In this document: piece by piece, positions 54,265-64,000 of the stretch
How the letters are laid out: the number at the start of each line of letters is the position of its first letter
Numbering within the stretch: position 1 is the stretch's first letter
Assembly (NCBI GenBank): GCA_017654935.2
Contig: CM065704.1
Span: 23,623,727 to 23,687,726 of the forward strand
From: Phymorhynchus buccinoides
Lineage: Eukaryota > Mollusca > Gastropoda > Neogastropoda > Raphitomidae
DNA: 64,000 nucleotides
Direction: 5' to 3'
Notes under the pieces: generated by a model
The model's database searches: none
Told to the model about the DNA's origin: nothing
What the model saw: the letters and a program-made list of their open reading frames with translations, nothing else
Program-made: the position numbers and the translations under genes

Positions 54265-55395
54265 TAGGATCGTCTCTCTCTCTCTCTCTTCTCCTCTCCT
54301 TCCCCCTCTCTCTCCCCCTCTCTCTCAGCTCGTTCTCTCGTCTCCTCTCTCCCTCCTCTTTCCTCGTTCGCTCTGTCTCTCTCTCCTCACTCTCTCTCTC
54401 TCTCCTCTCTATCTCTCTCTGTCACTCTCTGGTCTCTCTCTCTCTCTCTCTGCTTAACTACTTGTTTATTGTCTGAATATTCAATTCTCCATTGTTCTGT
54501 ACTCTGATGCCTTGCTTCATCATGCATGCTTATATATTATGTTTGCCTAATTGTTTTGTATTAGTCTAGATTTCGTTCCAAGGACTTATTGGAAGAATGG
54601 GCTCGGCCCAAAATCATAATCCTTATCTAATAATAAGTTTTTCCCACGTCCTATCAGATCCTCTTCTCTCTCTCTCTTCGTCTCGTCTCTCGTCTGCGTC
54701 TCTCTCTCTCTCTCTCGCGCTCCTCCGTACTCTCTCGTCACTCCTTAACCCGTCTCCCTTGTCTATCTCAGGCTTGTCCCCCTCTGTCTACTCGTCCTCT
54801 ACTCCCCGTACACACTATACCAGTCCATCTACCAAGTCACCGCGATTTACTGCTCGCGGGAATGTCTTCTTCGCCATAAATCTCACACTCTAGGCTTTCT
54901 CTCGTCCCCTCTCCAAGTTACTTGTCCTCCACTCTCAGTCCCCATCCTACCTGTTGTCGATCTCTAGTCTACGCCTTAACTCTCTTCCTCTATCTCTAAA
55001 AGCGTACTGCCCCCCATCCCACGCTATGGGACTCTCCATCGTCCCCTCTATCACAGCCCACCGTCTATGCTCACCACGATACTCCTGGCTTTATCAGGGT
55101 CCGCACTCCCATCCCAACATTTCCATTCAGGTTCCTTGGAACGTCTCCTCCAGTTATGAATCTCTCAGCGTCTCTCGGCTATTCGGCCCTGAAAATCACT
55201 CCTCTCTCTCATCCTCCATCACAATCTCTCACTCTCTCCTCTTTCCTCTCTCTCTCTCTCTCTCCTCTCTCGTCTCTCTCTCTCGTCTCTCTCTCGTCTC
55301 TCTCTCTCCCTCTCTCTTCACTCTCTCTCTCTCTCCTCTCGTCTCTCTCTCAAAAACTTCTCTCCTCTCCTCTCTCTCTCTCTCTCGCTCTCCCC
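54265..55395. repeat. CT-rich microsatellite blocks with unique islands
   Basis: CT tracts at about 54265-54455, 54658-54720 and 55198-55395, with non-repetitive islands between them, e.g. around 54960-55195. Nothing coding is recognised in the islands. Confidence 0.85.
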
Positions 55396-55504
55396 ATTTT
55401 CGTTTTCCCCCCCTCTTTCATTTTATGTTTTCCTTCAACTTTTCTCCTACTCCTCCGAACTAAGATTTGTGGGCAGCACAGGGGACTATGGTTGCCAGGT
55501 AGCA

Positions 55505-55540
55505 GAGGGGGGAGTGAGGGGGGGGGGGGGGGGGGGGCGG
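55505..55540. repeat. G homopolymer-rich tract
   Basis: A G run of about 20 bases within GGGAGTGAGG. Confidence 0.9.
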
Positions 55541-56025
55541 GGTAGCTGCTATTCTCGTTGGTTGGGCTACCATGTGTTAATAGTGGGGTAGATCGATGCA
55601 TTGCCTAGGCTACGTCACCACTCTCTCTCGGCCGAAAGGAATTTGAGGAGAACAGCCCTGGCGTTTGGGAAAAGTTCCCCAAAGGCCAGACCAAGCCATT
55701 TGGCTGCAGCACTAGAGTCGGTGCAAATGCCCCGCTAGTTTGAGAGTCATAGTCGTCCACGAAAGACTAAGAGCTGCACCGTGATATTCCTTTTTATGTA
55801 GAAAATCGTTACTTGTTCGGCTTTCACTTTACTCCTGGCTCCTTACAGGCGAATGTCAACCAATCAAACAACAAAAGGACATTGAATGAAAGGATAAGGT
55901 CAAAGCGAGCAAGGGAAAATACTGTTGGAGAGAGAGACAATATGGGGATTTTACCAGTATGGTCCCTTGTATGCCGTTTGTATTTTTGCATTGTTAAACA
56001 AAATAAGAGGGAATGTTAATGTTAG
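55541..56025. other. No recognised feature
   Basis: Mixed composition and short frames only. Confidence 0.45.
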
Positions 56026-56297
56026 AGATTGTGTATGTATGTATGTATGTATTTATGTATGTATTTGTGTTTGTATTGTGTGTGTGTGTATGTATGTATG
56101 TATGTATGTATGTATGTGAGTGGAGAGAGATAGAGAGAAAGATATAGAGAGAGAGAGAAGTGGAGAGGAGAGGAGATAGAGAGAGAGAGGATGGAACTTT
56201 CATAACATCACAAGTAGAACCGCATAAATGAATTATCATTATCTCTCTCTATGTGTCTGTCTGTCCCCTTTCTGTTCTATCTGTGTCTCTCTCTGTG

Positions 56298-56345
<48 letters not shown>
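56026..56345. repeat. (TATG)n, (GA)n and (CT)n microsatellites
   Basis: GTATGTATGTAT tracts at 56031-56115, GAGA-rich at 56120-56190, CT at 56298-56345. Confidence 0.93.
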
Positions 56346-56348
<3 letters not shown>

Positions 56349-56462
56349 GGTCTCTCAACCTCTCTCTCGTCGATTTCTCTCTCTCTACTCTTTTCGTCTC
56401 TATCTGTCTGTCATGTTCTCCCGTTCAACTGGATATCTGATTTGAGTAAATCAACACTTTCC

Positions 56463-56912
56463 GACTCTGGTATGTTCATGCTAAGCGTAGTTGGGTTCTC
56501 AGAGTCAATCAAAACTAAAAGGAAAAGAAAAAGGAAAGGACAGAAAACAGTCTGGGGGCTGTTGGTGTCACCCCTTGAGTTGTGTTCACAGCTGGTCTGG
56601 TTCAGCACACTGTTGTATAGGATGGGTAGATCATAACCTGAGTCCCTGTTTAGGCTTGGTCTTCTCTCTCTAATTTCTATTGCCTCTTTGATTTTCCTTT
56701 TTGTGAATTGTGGTTCAGTAGACACAACTCAAGGGCTGACACCAACAGCCCCCCAACAGCCCCCAGGACTTCTGACTCAGTGTGGGTTGACGAAGGCCAG
56801 CAGTAAGCTGGCCGAACATTTCCAAGTATGTTTTCTTTCTTTTCCTTTTTCTTTTCCTTTTAGTTTTGATTGACTCTGAGAAGGAACTACGCTTAACATG
56901 AACATCTGATCT
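56463..56912. repeat. Inverted repeat, ~135-bp arms, ~120-bp loop
   Basis: GTTCATGCTAAGCGTAGTTG ... TCAGAGTCAATCAAAACTAA ... CTGGGGGCTGTTGGTGTCAC on the left pairs with GGGCTGACACCAACAGCCCC ... TTAGTTTTGATTGACTCTGA ... AACTACGCTTAACATGAAC on the right. The right arm carries an extra segment (CTGACTCAGTGTGGGTTGAC ... CCGAACATTTCCAA) absent from the left. Confidence 0.88.
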
Positions 56913-56964
56913 CTTTTACATTGACTTCCCAACCTCTTACATTTAAAATCAATGACCTCTGACA

Positions 56965-57049
56965 TCACACACACACCACGCACGCACGCACCGCACGCAC
57001 GCACGCACACACACACAACACGCACGCACACGCACGCACACGCACACGC

Positions 57050-57092
<43 letters not shown>
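56965..57092. repeat. CA/CG-rich microsatellite
   Basis: ACGCACGC passing into a pure (CA)n run. Confidence 0.95.
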
Positions 57093-57094
<2 letters not shown>

Positions 57095-57394
57095 GACACT
57101 TTTCAGTTCTCCCGTTTCCATACATTATTTATATAAAGGTGTCGCCGTGTCTAGTGACGTCATTTGTCATTATCCTGCGCGATCTTTGATCACCGAAGTA
57201 TCACCCGCTTATTATAATAATAGACCTACTAGGTAACCTTTCTTGTCTGATTGGGACTGGGGCTTTAGATTTTCCGGATTTGTCAGCTGGGTGCCGTTGC
57301 AGTGTGGATTGCAATTATTAGGGGGAAAGGGGATATTAGCAATACAGTGTTTCCTTGCTATATTTAGGGCATAATCGGGGTAAAGAAGAGGTCA

Positions 57395-57600
57395 TGGCGA
57401 GCTATTTTTGTCAGCGTTTGTGACCAGGTCGGTTTGGTGTTGCTAATGAGGTCGGTTTGATATTATGCTAATGAGCTTAGTTTGGTATGCTAAATATAGT
57501 AATGACCTCGGTTTGGTATGCTAATAATGAGTGCGAGCAGCTTCACTCAAACAGCTATTCCTGGTTTGGTGAGCTAATAAGCTTGGTGTGATTATGCTTC
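57395..57600. repeat. Degenerate ~30-bp repeat (GCTAATGAGGTCGGTTTG)
   Basis: TGCTAATGAGGTCGGTTTGA, TGCTAATGAGCTTAGTTTGG, TAATGACCTCGGTTTGGTAT and similar, five to six copies. The same words recur at about 57985-58015 after the LINE fragment, suggesting the LINE inserted into this repeat. Confidence 0.75.
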
Positions 57601-57621
57601 ACAACCAAAACTTCACTAACT

Positions 57622-57988
57622 ATAACTGATGAGGAAAGAACACGAGGGCATAGTTTCAAACCAACTAAAACAAAAACTAATTAACAGTCGTTCAGCTAAA
57701 AACATTTTTACTAACAGTAATAACTGCATGGAACAATTTATCTAATGAAACTGTAAATGCCTAATCACTAAATAATATGTTCAAAAATCTTATTGACAAA
57801 AAACATTAATACTAGTATGACTATACTCCATACATTTGGAGAAAATAAATTAAAAAATCAATGCACAAAAGCCAAAGTAATTCACAGGCCAAAACAAAAT
57901 ATCAATTTATACTACACGTGAAAAAGATCTAGAGGGCAAAAGGCTTCAATAAGCATACAGAGCGTAAACTGATATGATATGATATGAG
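57622..57988 (+). mobile_element. LINE 3' end (CR1/Jockey-like) with (TGATA)n tail
   Basis: Across slips it reads RTRGHSFKLTKTKTN, NIFTN, TAWNNLSNETVNA, NMFKNLIDKKH, matching the common ORF2 C terminus TRGHxxKL...WNxLP..VV.A.S.N.FKN.LD.H. It is followed by GAAGC-free 3' UTR and a short GATATGATATGATATGA tail. Degenerate and 5'-truncated. Confidence 0.7.
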
Positions 57989-58099
57989 TGAGCTCGGTTT
58001 GGCATGCTAATGATTGCGAGCAGCTTCACCCAAACAGCTATAAGACCCATATTGGTCTTGTTGTTTTCTGTTTCTTCTGTCTTCGTTGTTTTTGATCCC

Positions 58100-58132
58100 C
58101 CCCCCCCCCCCCCCCCCCTTCTTCTTCTTCTG
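58100..58132. repeat. C run and (CTT)n
   Basis: About 22 C residues followed by CTTCTTCTTCTTC. Confidence 0.9.
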
Positions 58133-58539
58133 TCAATTATCCCATTTAATTTCTCTTTAGGCCTGGTCACGTGAGCAGTGACACATTTTGTCCCCAAAAC
58201 ACTAATTGATCTTTTCAAATGATTTCCAATCATGGGAAAAGTGCAATGAGTATTTTTTGGGACAAAATATGTCACTGGTCACGTGACCAGGTCCAATGTC
58301 AAGGTCAATGGGGTAGTTTTGCAAAAACAAATATGGAGGATATACATTGTATATTTTTTCTTGAATGCGTCGTCGGCAGAAATTGTGCAAGCATGTTGAG
58401 GGTCTTCAGACAGACGGTGATGACCCGTAGCTTCATCGAAGTCTCTCAGAAATCACGTGACTGTCCAATATGGCGGCTTAGCCCCACTTTAGTGACGCAA
58501 GACGTAACTGCTTCTACCTAAGGAACTGCCCCATTAATT

Positions 58540-58732
58540 AACCTGAAAGTTTATTAGCGATGTGTATGTATTCACATATAATGGGTATCTTTAAGCGTGT
58601 ATTATGTGTAACTGTTGCTCCTATTCATGCATACTGAATGTGGATGTCTTTGTTATTCTGGCACCTGAAAACATTTTCTCCTTGGGAGATAATGAAGTGA
58701 ATTTGATTTGATTTGATTTGATTTGATTGATC
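58540..58732 (+). mobile_element. Probable LINE 3' end with (TTTGA)n tail
   Basis: CTGGCACCTGAAAACATTTT + CTCCTTGGGAGATAATGAAG + TGAATTTGATTTGATTTGAT. The GGGAGATAAT-AAGT ending followed by a pentamer tail is typical of non-LTR 3' ends; compare 46760-46800. Confidence 0.55.
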
Positions 58733-59221
58733 GTGTGTAATGATAGTAATACTGTCTTTCATTACAGTTCTAACTTTTATGTAGTCATTGGCTAATCTTT
58801 GGATTTCTTTTATGCGCAAAGACAAGGGTGAGAAGAACATTTAGAGTGTGGTTTCATTCGTTAGCCATGTCTGAACACTACTCTCCTTCAAATTATATCG
58901 GCACGGTATAGGACAAATGCATCACATTTCAGCATTGAGGGTACCGTCTTAAATAGGTTCCCATCGGCACATTTCTAATGCTGTGCATGATATTTTTTAC
59001 ATTGCATAAGATTTCGGACCTTGGGCTATGAAATTACTTCATCGCAAAGTATATGAATGGCAGTTAAAGCACTGAAAACGCGGTCTGAAATGTTCTCATT
59101 TCATTCGCGTTTCTTTTTTGAAAGTCAGTATACTCATACGTTCTTGAAAAACACTCTGTCCTTTCCTATTTTACCCTTTGCCTAACGCAGCAAAAGTGGA
59201 AGGGCCGTTTTGCCCTTAAAC

Positions 59222-59373
<152 letters not shown>

Positions 59374-59459
59374 ATTCCTTTGATCTGTACGTGTATCTGA
59401 TTTGCATGTAAACTACAGAAACATTTGTACAAAACAGAAAGCAAAGCAAACAAACAAAC

Positions 59460-59746
59460 TGTAGAAGAAGTGCGTGTGTGTGTGTGTTTGTGAATAGTGT
59501 TCTCACTCTAAGTGGTTTAATCTCGTAACGTGATCGTTTCCTATTGTCTGAATGTGTAATTATGTGAGTTGTGTTTGTGACTAAAGATTCATGGTTTTCG
59601 TGTACCTGGCTGAAGTATGTTCACCCAAGTTTGGGAGACGTTTTGTATGCAAAATGTGAAGTGAATAAAATCAGAGTTTGACTGGACACCAAAGCATTCG
59701 CGTCGTCATTTGAATGGCTCTATTCTTAATAGCTTAGACTTCTACA
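59460..59746 (+). repeat. 5' LTR of Ty3/Gypsy element (287 bp)
   Basis: Begins TGTAGAAG and ends CTTCTACA, a perfect 8-base terminal inverted repeat. It contains a (GT)n run, a poly-A signal AATAAA at 59664-59669 and GTTTGTGACTAAAGATTC-type AT-rich promoter sequence. Its first 47 bases recur identically at 63954-64000. Confidence 0.96.
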
Positions 59747-59759
59747 TGGTGTCAGAGAC
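59747..59759 (+). promoter_or_regulatory. Putative primer binding site
   Basis: TGGTGTCAGAGAC directly follows the LTR. TGG matches the CCA end of a tRNA; the primer tRNA is not identified. Only these 13 bases separate the LTR from the start codon, so the leader is very short. Confidence 0.7.
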
Positions 59760-62700
59760 ATGGATCAATTACACCCACCGCAGCAACTCTCACTGACTGG
59801 CAATTTGGCTGAAACTTTCAGGCGCTTCAAACAATCATTTGAAATTTATTCAACAGCAAGTGGACTTGACAGCAAATCGAAGAAAGTTCAAAGCAACACA
59901 CTGCTGCATATCATAGGACCTGAGGCGATTGATATCTTCAACACCTTTCAATGGGAACCCGAAGACTGCACCACAGACTGCAATGCTGATTCGTCCTTCC
60001 ATGCTGTTAAATGCATCCTGAGTAAATTTGAGAAATACTGCATCCCCAGAAAGAACGTCACAATTGAACGGCACATATTCTTCACTCGAGACCAGCAAGC
60101 AGGGGAAAATGTTGACACATTCGTCACAGATTTAAAATTGAAATCAAAATCTTGTGAATTTGGAACTCTGAGAGAATCTCTCATCAAAGACAGAATAGTT
60201 GGCGGGATCAGAAGCGATCAAGTGAGAGCCAGACTTCTCAGAGAACCAGATCTCACACTGAAGAAGGCAGAGGATACTTGTAGAGCTGCAGAAGCAACGG
60301 AAGCGCAACTCAAGTTGATGTCAGAAGAAGTAAGCAATCTCAACGCCATAGCCCAGCAAAGACAGAAGCAAGAGAGACAACAGTCAAATTTAGGCAACTG
60401 TCACTATTGTGGAAAACAGCATCAACCTAGACGGTGTCCAGCTTATGGAAAAACGTGTCGTAACTGCTCTAAAAAGAATCATTTTGAGTCAGTCTGCAAA
60501 TCGAATCCAGTCGGTAGCATCCAAGACACGGACCAGCACTTTTCTCACAATAATGACGTCTTCCTAGGAAAGGTCAACAGCAGAGCAAACAGTCATCGCA
60601 AAGAGTGGACATCCGTCCTTGAAGTTGAAGGCCATCAAATAACCTTCACTCTAGACACCGGAGCCCAAGTCAACATTCTGCCATGTGATCTTTTTTACAA
60701 GTTAAAGACAGGCCCTCTTCAAAAGTCAAACGCCCGCCTCACTACCTACACTGGAGAGCAACTACCTGTCATTGGGAAAGTACTTCTATCATGCATCGTT
60801 AAAGGACAGAAGAGTACAATTGAGTTCCAAATTGTTGACACAAAGTCGAAACCAATCCTAGGCCTTGGCAGCTGTGAAGCTCTGGGCCTCATTCAACTTG
60901 TTGACATCATCGGAGACGAAACTCTCGCGTCCTATGCAGACGTGTTCGAGGGCCTTGGCTCCATGGAAGAAGAATACACGATCAGAGTTGACCAGTCGGT
61001 TCGCCCTGTTGTACATGCTTCCAGAAAAGTACCAGCAGCGTTACGAGAACAACTTCACAAGGAACTGCAGCGGATGCAAGATCAAAGTGTGATCGAAAAA
61101 GTAGACCACCCAACAGCTTGGGTCAACTCTTTAGTGATCGTGGAAAAGAAAGGAGGAGGACTTCGCCTGTGTCTTGACCCAAGAGATTTGAACAAAGCTA
61201 TCCAGAGGGAACATTACCAGCTGCCAACAATCGAAGAGATAGCAAGTAGGCAAAGTGGAAATCAAGTTTTCAGTGTGTTAGACGCGAACTCAGCATTCTG
61301 GCAAATTCATCTTACCAAGGACTGTGCTGACTTGACCACTTTCAACACTCCATTCGGAAGATTCAGATTCCTCAGGCTCCCATTTGGTCTCAACTCATCA
61401 GCAGAGGTGTTTGCGAAGCGTTTTCATCAAACTTTCGAGCAGATCCCAGGCGTTGAGACCTATATGGATGAAATGCTTATCGCTGGAAAAACCACAGAGG
61501 AACATGACACAAGGCTCAAGCAAGTTCTGGACACGGCAAGAAGGAAAGGGATCAAACTGAAGCCTACAAAATGTAATCTTCGTGTCAAAGAAGTGAAGTT
61601 TGTAGGCCATATCATCACTGAAAATGGCATCAAACCAGACAACTCGAAGATCGAGGCCATTCAAGCAATGCCAAGTCCCTCTAATCGCAAGGAGCTAGAA
61701 CGTTTTCTTGGAATGGTCAATTACCTGGGCAAATTCTTGCCCAACCTCTCTGACGTCACCACGCCTCTTCGCAATCTACTGAAGCAAGACATGGAATGGC
61801 AATGGATTGATCAGCATGAACAAGCAGTGAAGGATCTTAAGCGAATGGTCACTGAGGCCCCTGTGCTGGCGTTCTTCGACCCCAAGAAACCAATAAAGCT
61901 GTCAGTTGATGCTTCTCCGGATGGACTTGGTGCGGTGCTGACTCAAGAAAACAAACCAGTCACCTTTGCCTCACGCTCTCTCACAGACTGTGAACGAAGA
62001 TACGCCCAGATAGAAAAAGAAATGTTAGCCGTCGTATTTGGCATGGAGCACTTTCACTATTACGTCTATGGACAGTCTGTAATAGTGGAGACAGACCACA
62101 AACCTTTGGTGTCCATCATCAAAAAACCACTGTCGTCAGCACCGCCCCGACTACAGAGGATGCTCTTACGATTGATGAGGTATGACGTGTCGCTTGTCTA
62201 TAAGGCAGGCAAAGAGATGTTTGTCCCAGACACTCTTTCCAGAGCAGCTCTCCCAAAGCAATCGCCTTCCAGTGATGACTGGGAGACACAAGTTCACATG
62301 ATGATCAACAGTCTGCCTATGTCAGACCAGAAGCTACAGATGTTTCAAAAGGCCACAGCAGAAGACGAGGCACTTCAGGAACTACAAAAACAAATTCGAG
62401 CAGGCTGGCCCGAAAAGAAAAAAGATGTCCCATCATGCATCAGGGCACACTCCGGATTCCATGAGGAACTCAGTGAAGCCCATGAACTGCTTTTTAAAGG
62501 CGAACAGCTCATTGTTCCAGCATCCCTACAAAAGGAGATGCTACACACACTGCATAAGGGCCACCTCGGAAGAAACAAATGTTTGGCGACGGCCCGAGAA
62601 ATACTCTTCTGGCCAAGAATATCCTCCCAAATCGTCGACATGGTGGCAACTTGCGGAGTATGTAACCAATTCCGGCACTCGCAACAGAAGGAGCCCATGA

Positions 62701-63650
62701 TTCCTCATGACATGCCAACACTGCCTTGGGAGAAACTGGGAGTGGATATTTTTCATTACAATGGCAAGAATGTTCTCCTCTTGGTTGACTATTACAGCAA
62801 GTTTATTGAAGTCAGCCTCCTGCCATCTCTGAGAGCCACAGATGTCATTGTGCAGATGAAGTCGCAATTCGCTTGCCACGGTATTCCTCGAAAGATAATA
62901 AGTGACAACGGCCCCCAATTCAGCTGTGCAGAGTTTGCCTCCTTTGCCAAATACTGGGGTTTCAAACACCTGGCATCAAGCCCTTACCATGCTCAGTCCA
63001 ACGGCATGGCTGAGAGAGCGGTGCAGACGATCAGGACTCTCCTAAAGAAGGCAGCAGCCGAGCGCCAGGACCCCTACATTGCCCTGATGCAGTACAGAAA
63101 TGCACCATTTCCAGATAGTCCATCCCCGGCACAGCTCTTGATGAACAGGCGCCTCCGGACAACGCTGCCAGCCACAGATGCCTACTTGAGACCAAGTCTT
63201 CCAGATCCAGAAGTAATGCGAGCCGTGAGCACCAACCGCAAACTCAGCCAAAAGAAGAACTACGACAGAACGGCGCTGTCGTCATCCCGTCAACCACTTC
63301 AGCCCGGGGCATCCGTCCGAATGCAGATGACACGTGATAGGACCTGGAAGCCTGCCACTATCGTTGCTGCAGCCCAAGCTCCCAGGTCTTACATTGTGAA
63401 GACCGCTGATGGCCTCACCTACCGCAGAAACCGCAACATGCTGAGGGAGACAAAAGAGGCTTTTATGATGCCAGACCCACAGGAGATGGAAGACCACAGT
63501 GCATGTACGGAGCAACGTGAGAGTCAGGAACTTGATGAGGCTGCAGACGAACACCCAGCCGTTCCCAGGCATGCCCTGCATCCTCACACCACTCGATGCG
63601 GCCGTCAGGTTCGCATTCCTGCACGCTATCCTGATGTTGAACGGAGATAA
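59760..63650 (+). CDS. Ty3/Gypsy Gag-Pol polyprotein, single intact frame
   Basis: 1296 residues in one frame. Gag at about 1-250, with a double zinc knuckle CHYCGKQHQPRRC and CRNCSKKNHFESVC at 214-246. Aspartic protease TLDTGAQVNILP near 297-308. RT at about 430-610: LVIVEKKGGGLRLCLDPRDLN, LPFGLNSSAEVFAKRF, then YMDE at 568-571 where the family has YxDD. RNase H with VDASPDGLGAVLT near 717, IEKEMLAV, and ETDHKPL near 777. Integrase H-H-C-C finger HTLHKGH...CGVC near 925-967, then D (GVDIF, ~995), D (SDNGPQF, ~1049), E (GMAERAVQ, ~1084). No env. The Asp-to-Glu change in the RT box should impair polymerisation unless it is a base error. Confidence 0.96.
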   Translation: MDQLHPPQQLSLTGNLAETFRRFKQSFEIYSTASGLDSKSKKVQSNTLLHIIGPEAIDIFNTFQWEPEDCTTDCNADSSFHAVKCILSKFEKYCIPRKNVTIERHIFFTRDQQAGENVDTFVTDLKLKSKSCEFGTLRESLIKDRIVGGIRSDQVRARLLREPDLTLKKAEDTCRAAEATEAQLKLMSEEVSNLNAIAQQRQKQERQQSNLGNCHYCGKQHQPRRCPAYGKTCRNCSKKNHFESVCKSNPVGSIQDTDQHFSHNNDVFLGKVNSRANSHRKEWTSVLEVEGHQITFTLDTGAQVNILPCDLFYKLKTGPLQKSNARLTTYTGEQLPVIGKVLLSCIVKGQKSTIEFQIVDTKSKPILGLGSCEALGLIQLVDIIGDETLASYADVFEGLGSMEEEYTIRVDQSVRPVVHASRKVPAALREQLHKELQRMQDQSVIEKVDHPTAWVNSLVIVEKKGGGLRLCLDPRDLNKAIQREHYQLPTIEEIASRQSGNQVFSVLDANSAFWQIHLTKDCADLTTFNTPFGRFRFLRLPFGLNSSAEVFAKRFHQTFEQIPGVETYMDEMLIAGKTTEEHDTRLKQVLDTARRKGIKLKPTKCNLRVKEVKFVGHIITENGIKPDNSKIEAIQAMPSPSNRKELERFLGMVNYLGKFLPNLSDVTTPLRNLLKQDMEWQWIDQHEQAVKDLKRMVTEAPVLAFFDPKKPIKLSVDASPDGLGAVLTQENKPVTFASRSLTDCERRYAQIEKEMLAVVFGMEHFHYYVYGQSVIVETDHKPLVSIIKKPLSSAPPRLQRMLLRLMRYDVSLVYKAGKEMFVPDTLSRAALPKQSPSSDDWETQVHMMINSLPMSDQKLQMFQKATAEDEALQELQKQIRAGWPEKKKDVPSCIRAHSGFHEELSEAHELLFKGEQLIVPASLQKEMLHTLHKGHLGRNKCLATAREILFWPRISSQIVDMVATCGVCNQFRHSQQKEPMIPHDMPTLPWEKLGVDIFHYNGKNVLLLVDYYSKFIEVSLLPSLRATDVIVQMKSQFACHGIPRKIISDNGPQFSCAEFASFAKYWGFKHLASSPYHAQSNGMAERAVQTIRTLLKKAAAERQDPYIALMQYRNAPFPDSPSPAQLLMNRRLRTTLPATDAYLRPSLPDPEVMRAVSTNRKLSQKKNYDRTALSSSRQPLQPGASVRMQMTRDRTWKPATIVAAAQAPRSYIVKTADGLTYRRNRNMLRETKEAFMMPDPQEMEDHSACTEQRESQELDEAADEHPAVPRHALHPHTTRCGRQVRIPARYPDVERR

Positions 63651-63943
63651 ACATTAACAGACGATATTTAATGACATTTTTGTTTTTGTTCAGATTTTCT
63701 TTTTCATTATTATTATATGGGGATATCTTAGGAACACTGATTCATTGGTTCAATGGACATGACGAGATTGTGGACTCTTGTTGTTATATAATGCTTTAAC
63801 GTTATTTCATGGTATAATATTAATTGGATATAGTATCGTATAACATGCATGCAGTTGATTTGAACTGTGTCATAATTATTGCACTTATCTTTATTATTTA
63901 TTACTTACTTTGTTCAGTTCACAAGTTTTCCTTTTTCATTTTT
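63651..63943 (+). other. AT-rich 3' untranslated spacer of the Gypsy element
   Basis: No frame and no env-like sequence between Gag-Pol and the polypurine tract. Confidence 0.7.
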
Positions 63944-63953
63944 ACGGGGGAGA
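63944..63953 (+). promoter_or_regulatory. Polypurine tract
   Basis: ACGGGGGAGA immediately 5' of the 3' LTR, after a T-rich run (CTTTTTCATTTTT). Usual plus-strand primer position. Confidence 0.85.
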
Positions 63954-64000
63954 TGTAGAAGAAGTGCGTGTGTGTGTGTGTTTGTGAATAGTGTTCTCAC
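63954..64000 (+). repeat. 3' LTR, first 47 bases (cut by window end)
   Basis: TGTAGAAGAAGTGCG and onwards, identical to 59460-59506 including the number of GT repeats. Confidence 0.96.

Overview
Eukaryotic genomic DNA, most likely from a lophotrochozoan and probably a marine gastropod. Reasons: short spliced exons in long introns, heavy micro- and minisatellite load, tRNA-derived SINEs, CR1/L2-, RTE- and Tx1-like LINE remnants, a Ty3/Gypsy retrotransposon, and fragments of a GRL101-like LDLa receptor, a family expanded in molluscs. The organism call is inference. Nothing bacterial, no CRISPR and no operon is present.

Layout. 1-7945 is a giant inverted repeat centred near 4018. Its right arm carries the CAP-Gly exon and the next exon of a dynactin subunit 1 (p150Glued, DCTN1) gene on the plus strand; its left arm carries noisy mirror copies of both. 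From 4604 to 36100, 17 DCTN1 exons can be placed: CAP-Gly, Ser/Pro-rich linker, the first dynein-binding coiled coil and the start of the inter-coil domain. Reading phases agree across exons 2-10, and those exons are open. Exons 11-17 are recognisable by protein similarity but carry many 1-2 base frameshifts, which points to poor consensus quality (or decay) as a 500-N gap at 36620-37119 is approached. The C-terminal half of DCTN1 is not found in the window.

The most striking feature lies in the DCTN1 introns. At about eight exons the splice junction itself, meaning exon end plus adjacent intron, has been tandemly amplified into minisatellite-like arrays. These sit at the exon 1 donor, exon 4 acceptor (two nested scales), exon 5 (whole-exon duplication), exon 6 donor, exon 8 donor, exon 10 acceptor, exon 16 acceptor and donor, and exon 17 donor. 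Two arrays keep an open reading frame, so retained copies would lengthen the protein.

After the gap come an AT-rich decayed Tx1/L1-like LINE (about 38388-42625), an unidentified region with possible exons (43640-44770), a SINE, an inverted repeat, a LINE tail and a roughly 65-bp minisatellite. From 48905 to 53355 are pieces of an LDLa-containing seven-helix receptor (LDLa modules, then TM5-TM7 and a stop codon), interrupted by a 1.3-kb CT tract. The remainder is microsatellite, LINE tails, and at 59460 a near-complete, apparently young Ty3/Gypsy element with an intact 1296-residue Gag-Pol whose RT box reads YMDE instead of YxDD. Its 3' LTR is cut off by the window end.
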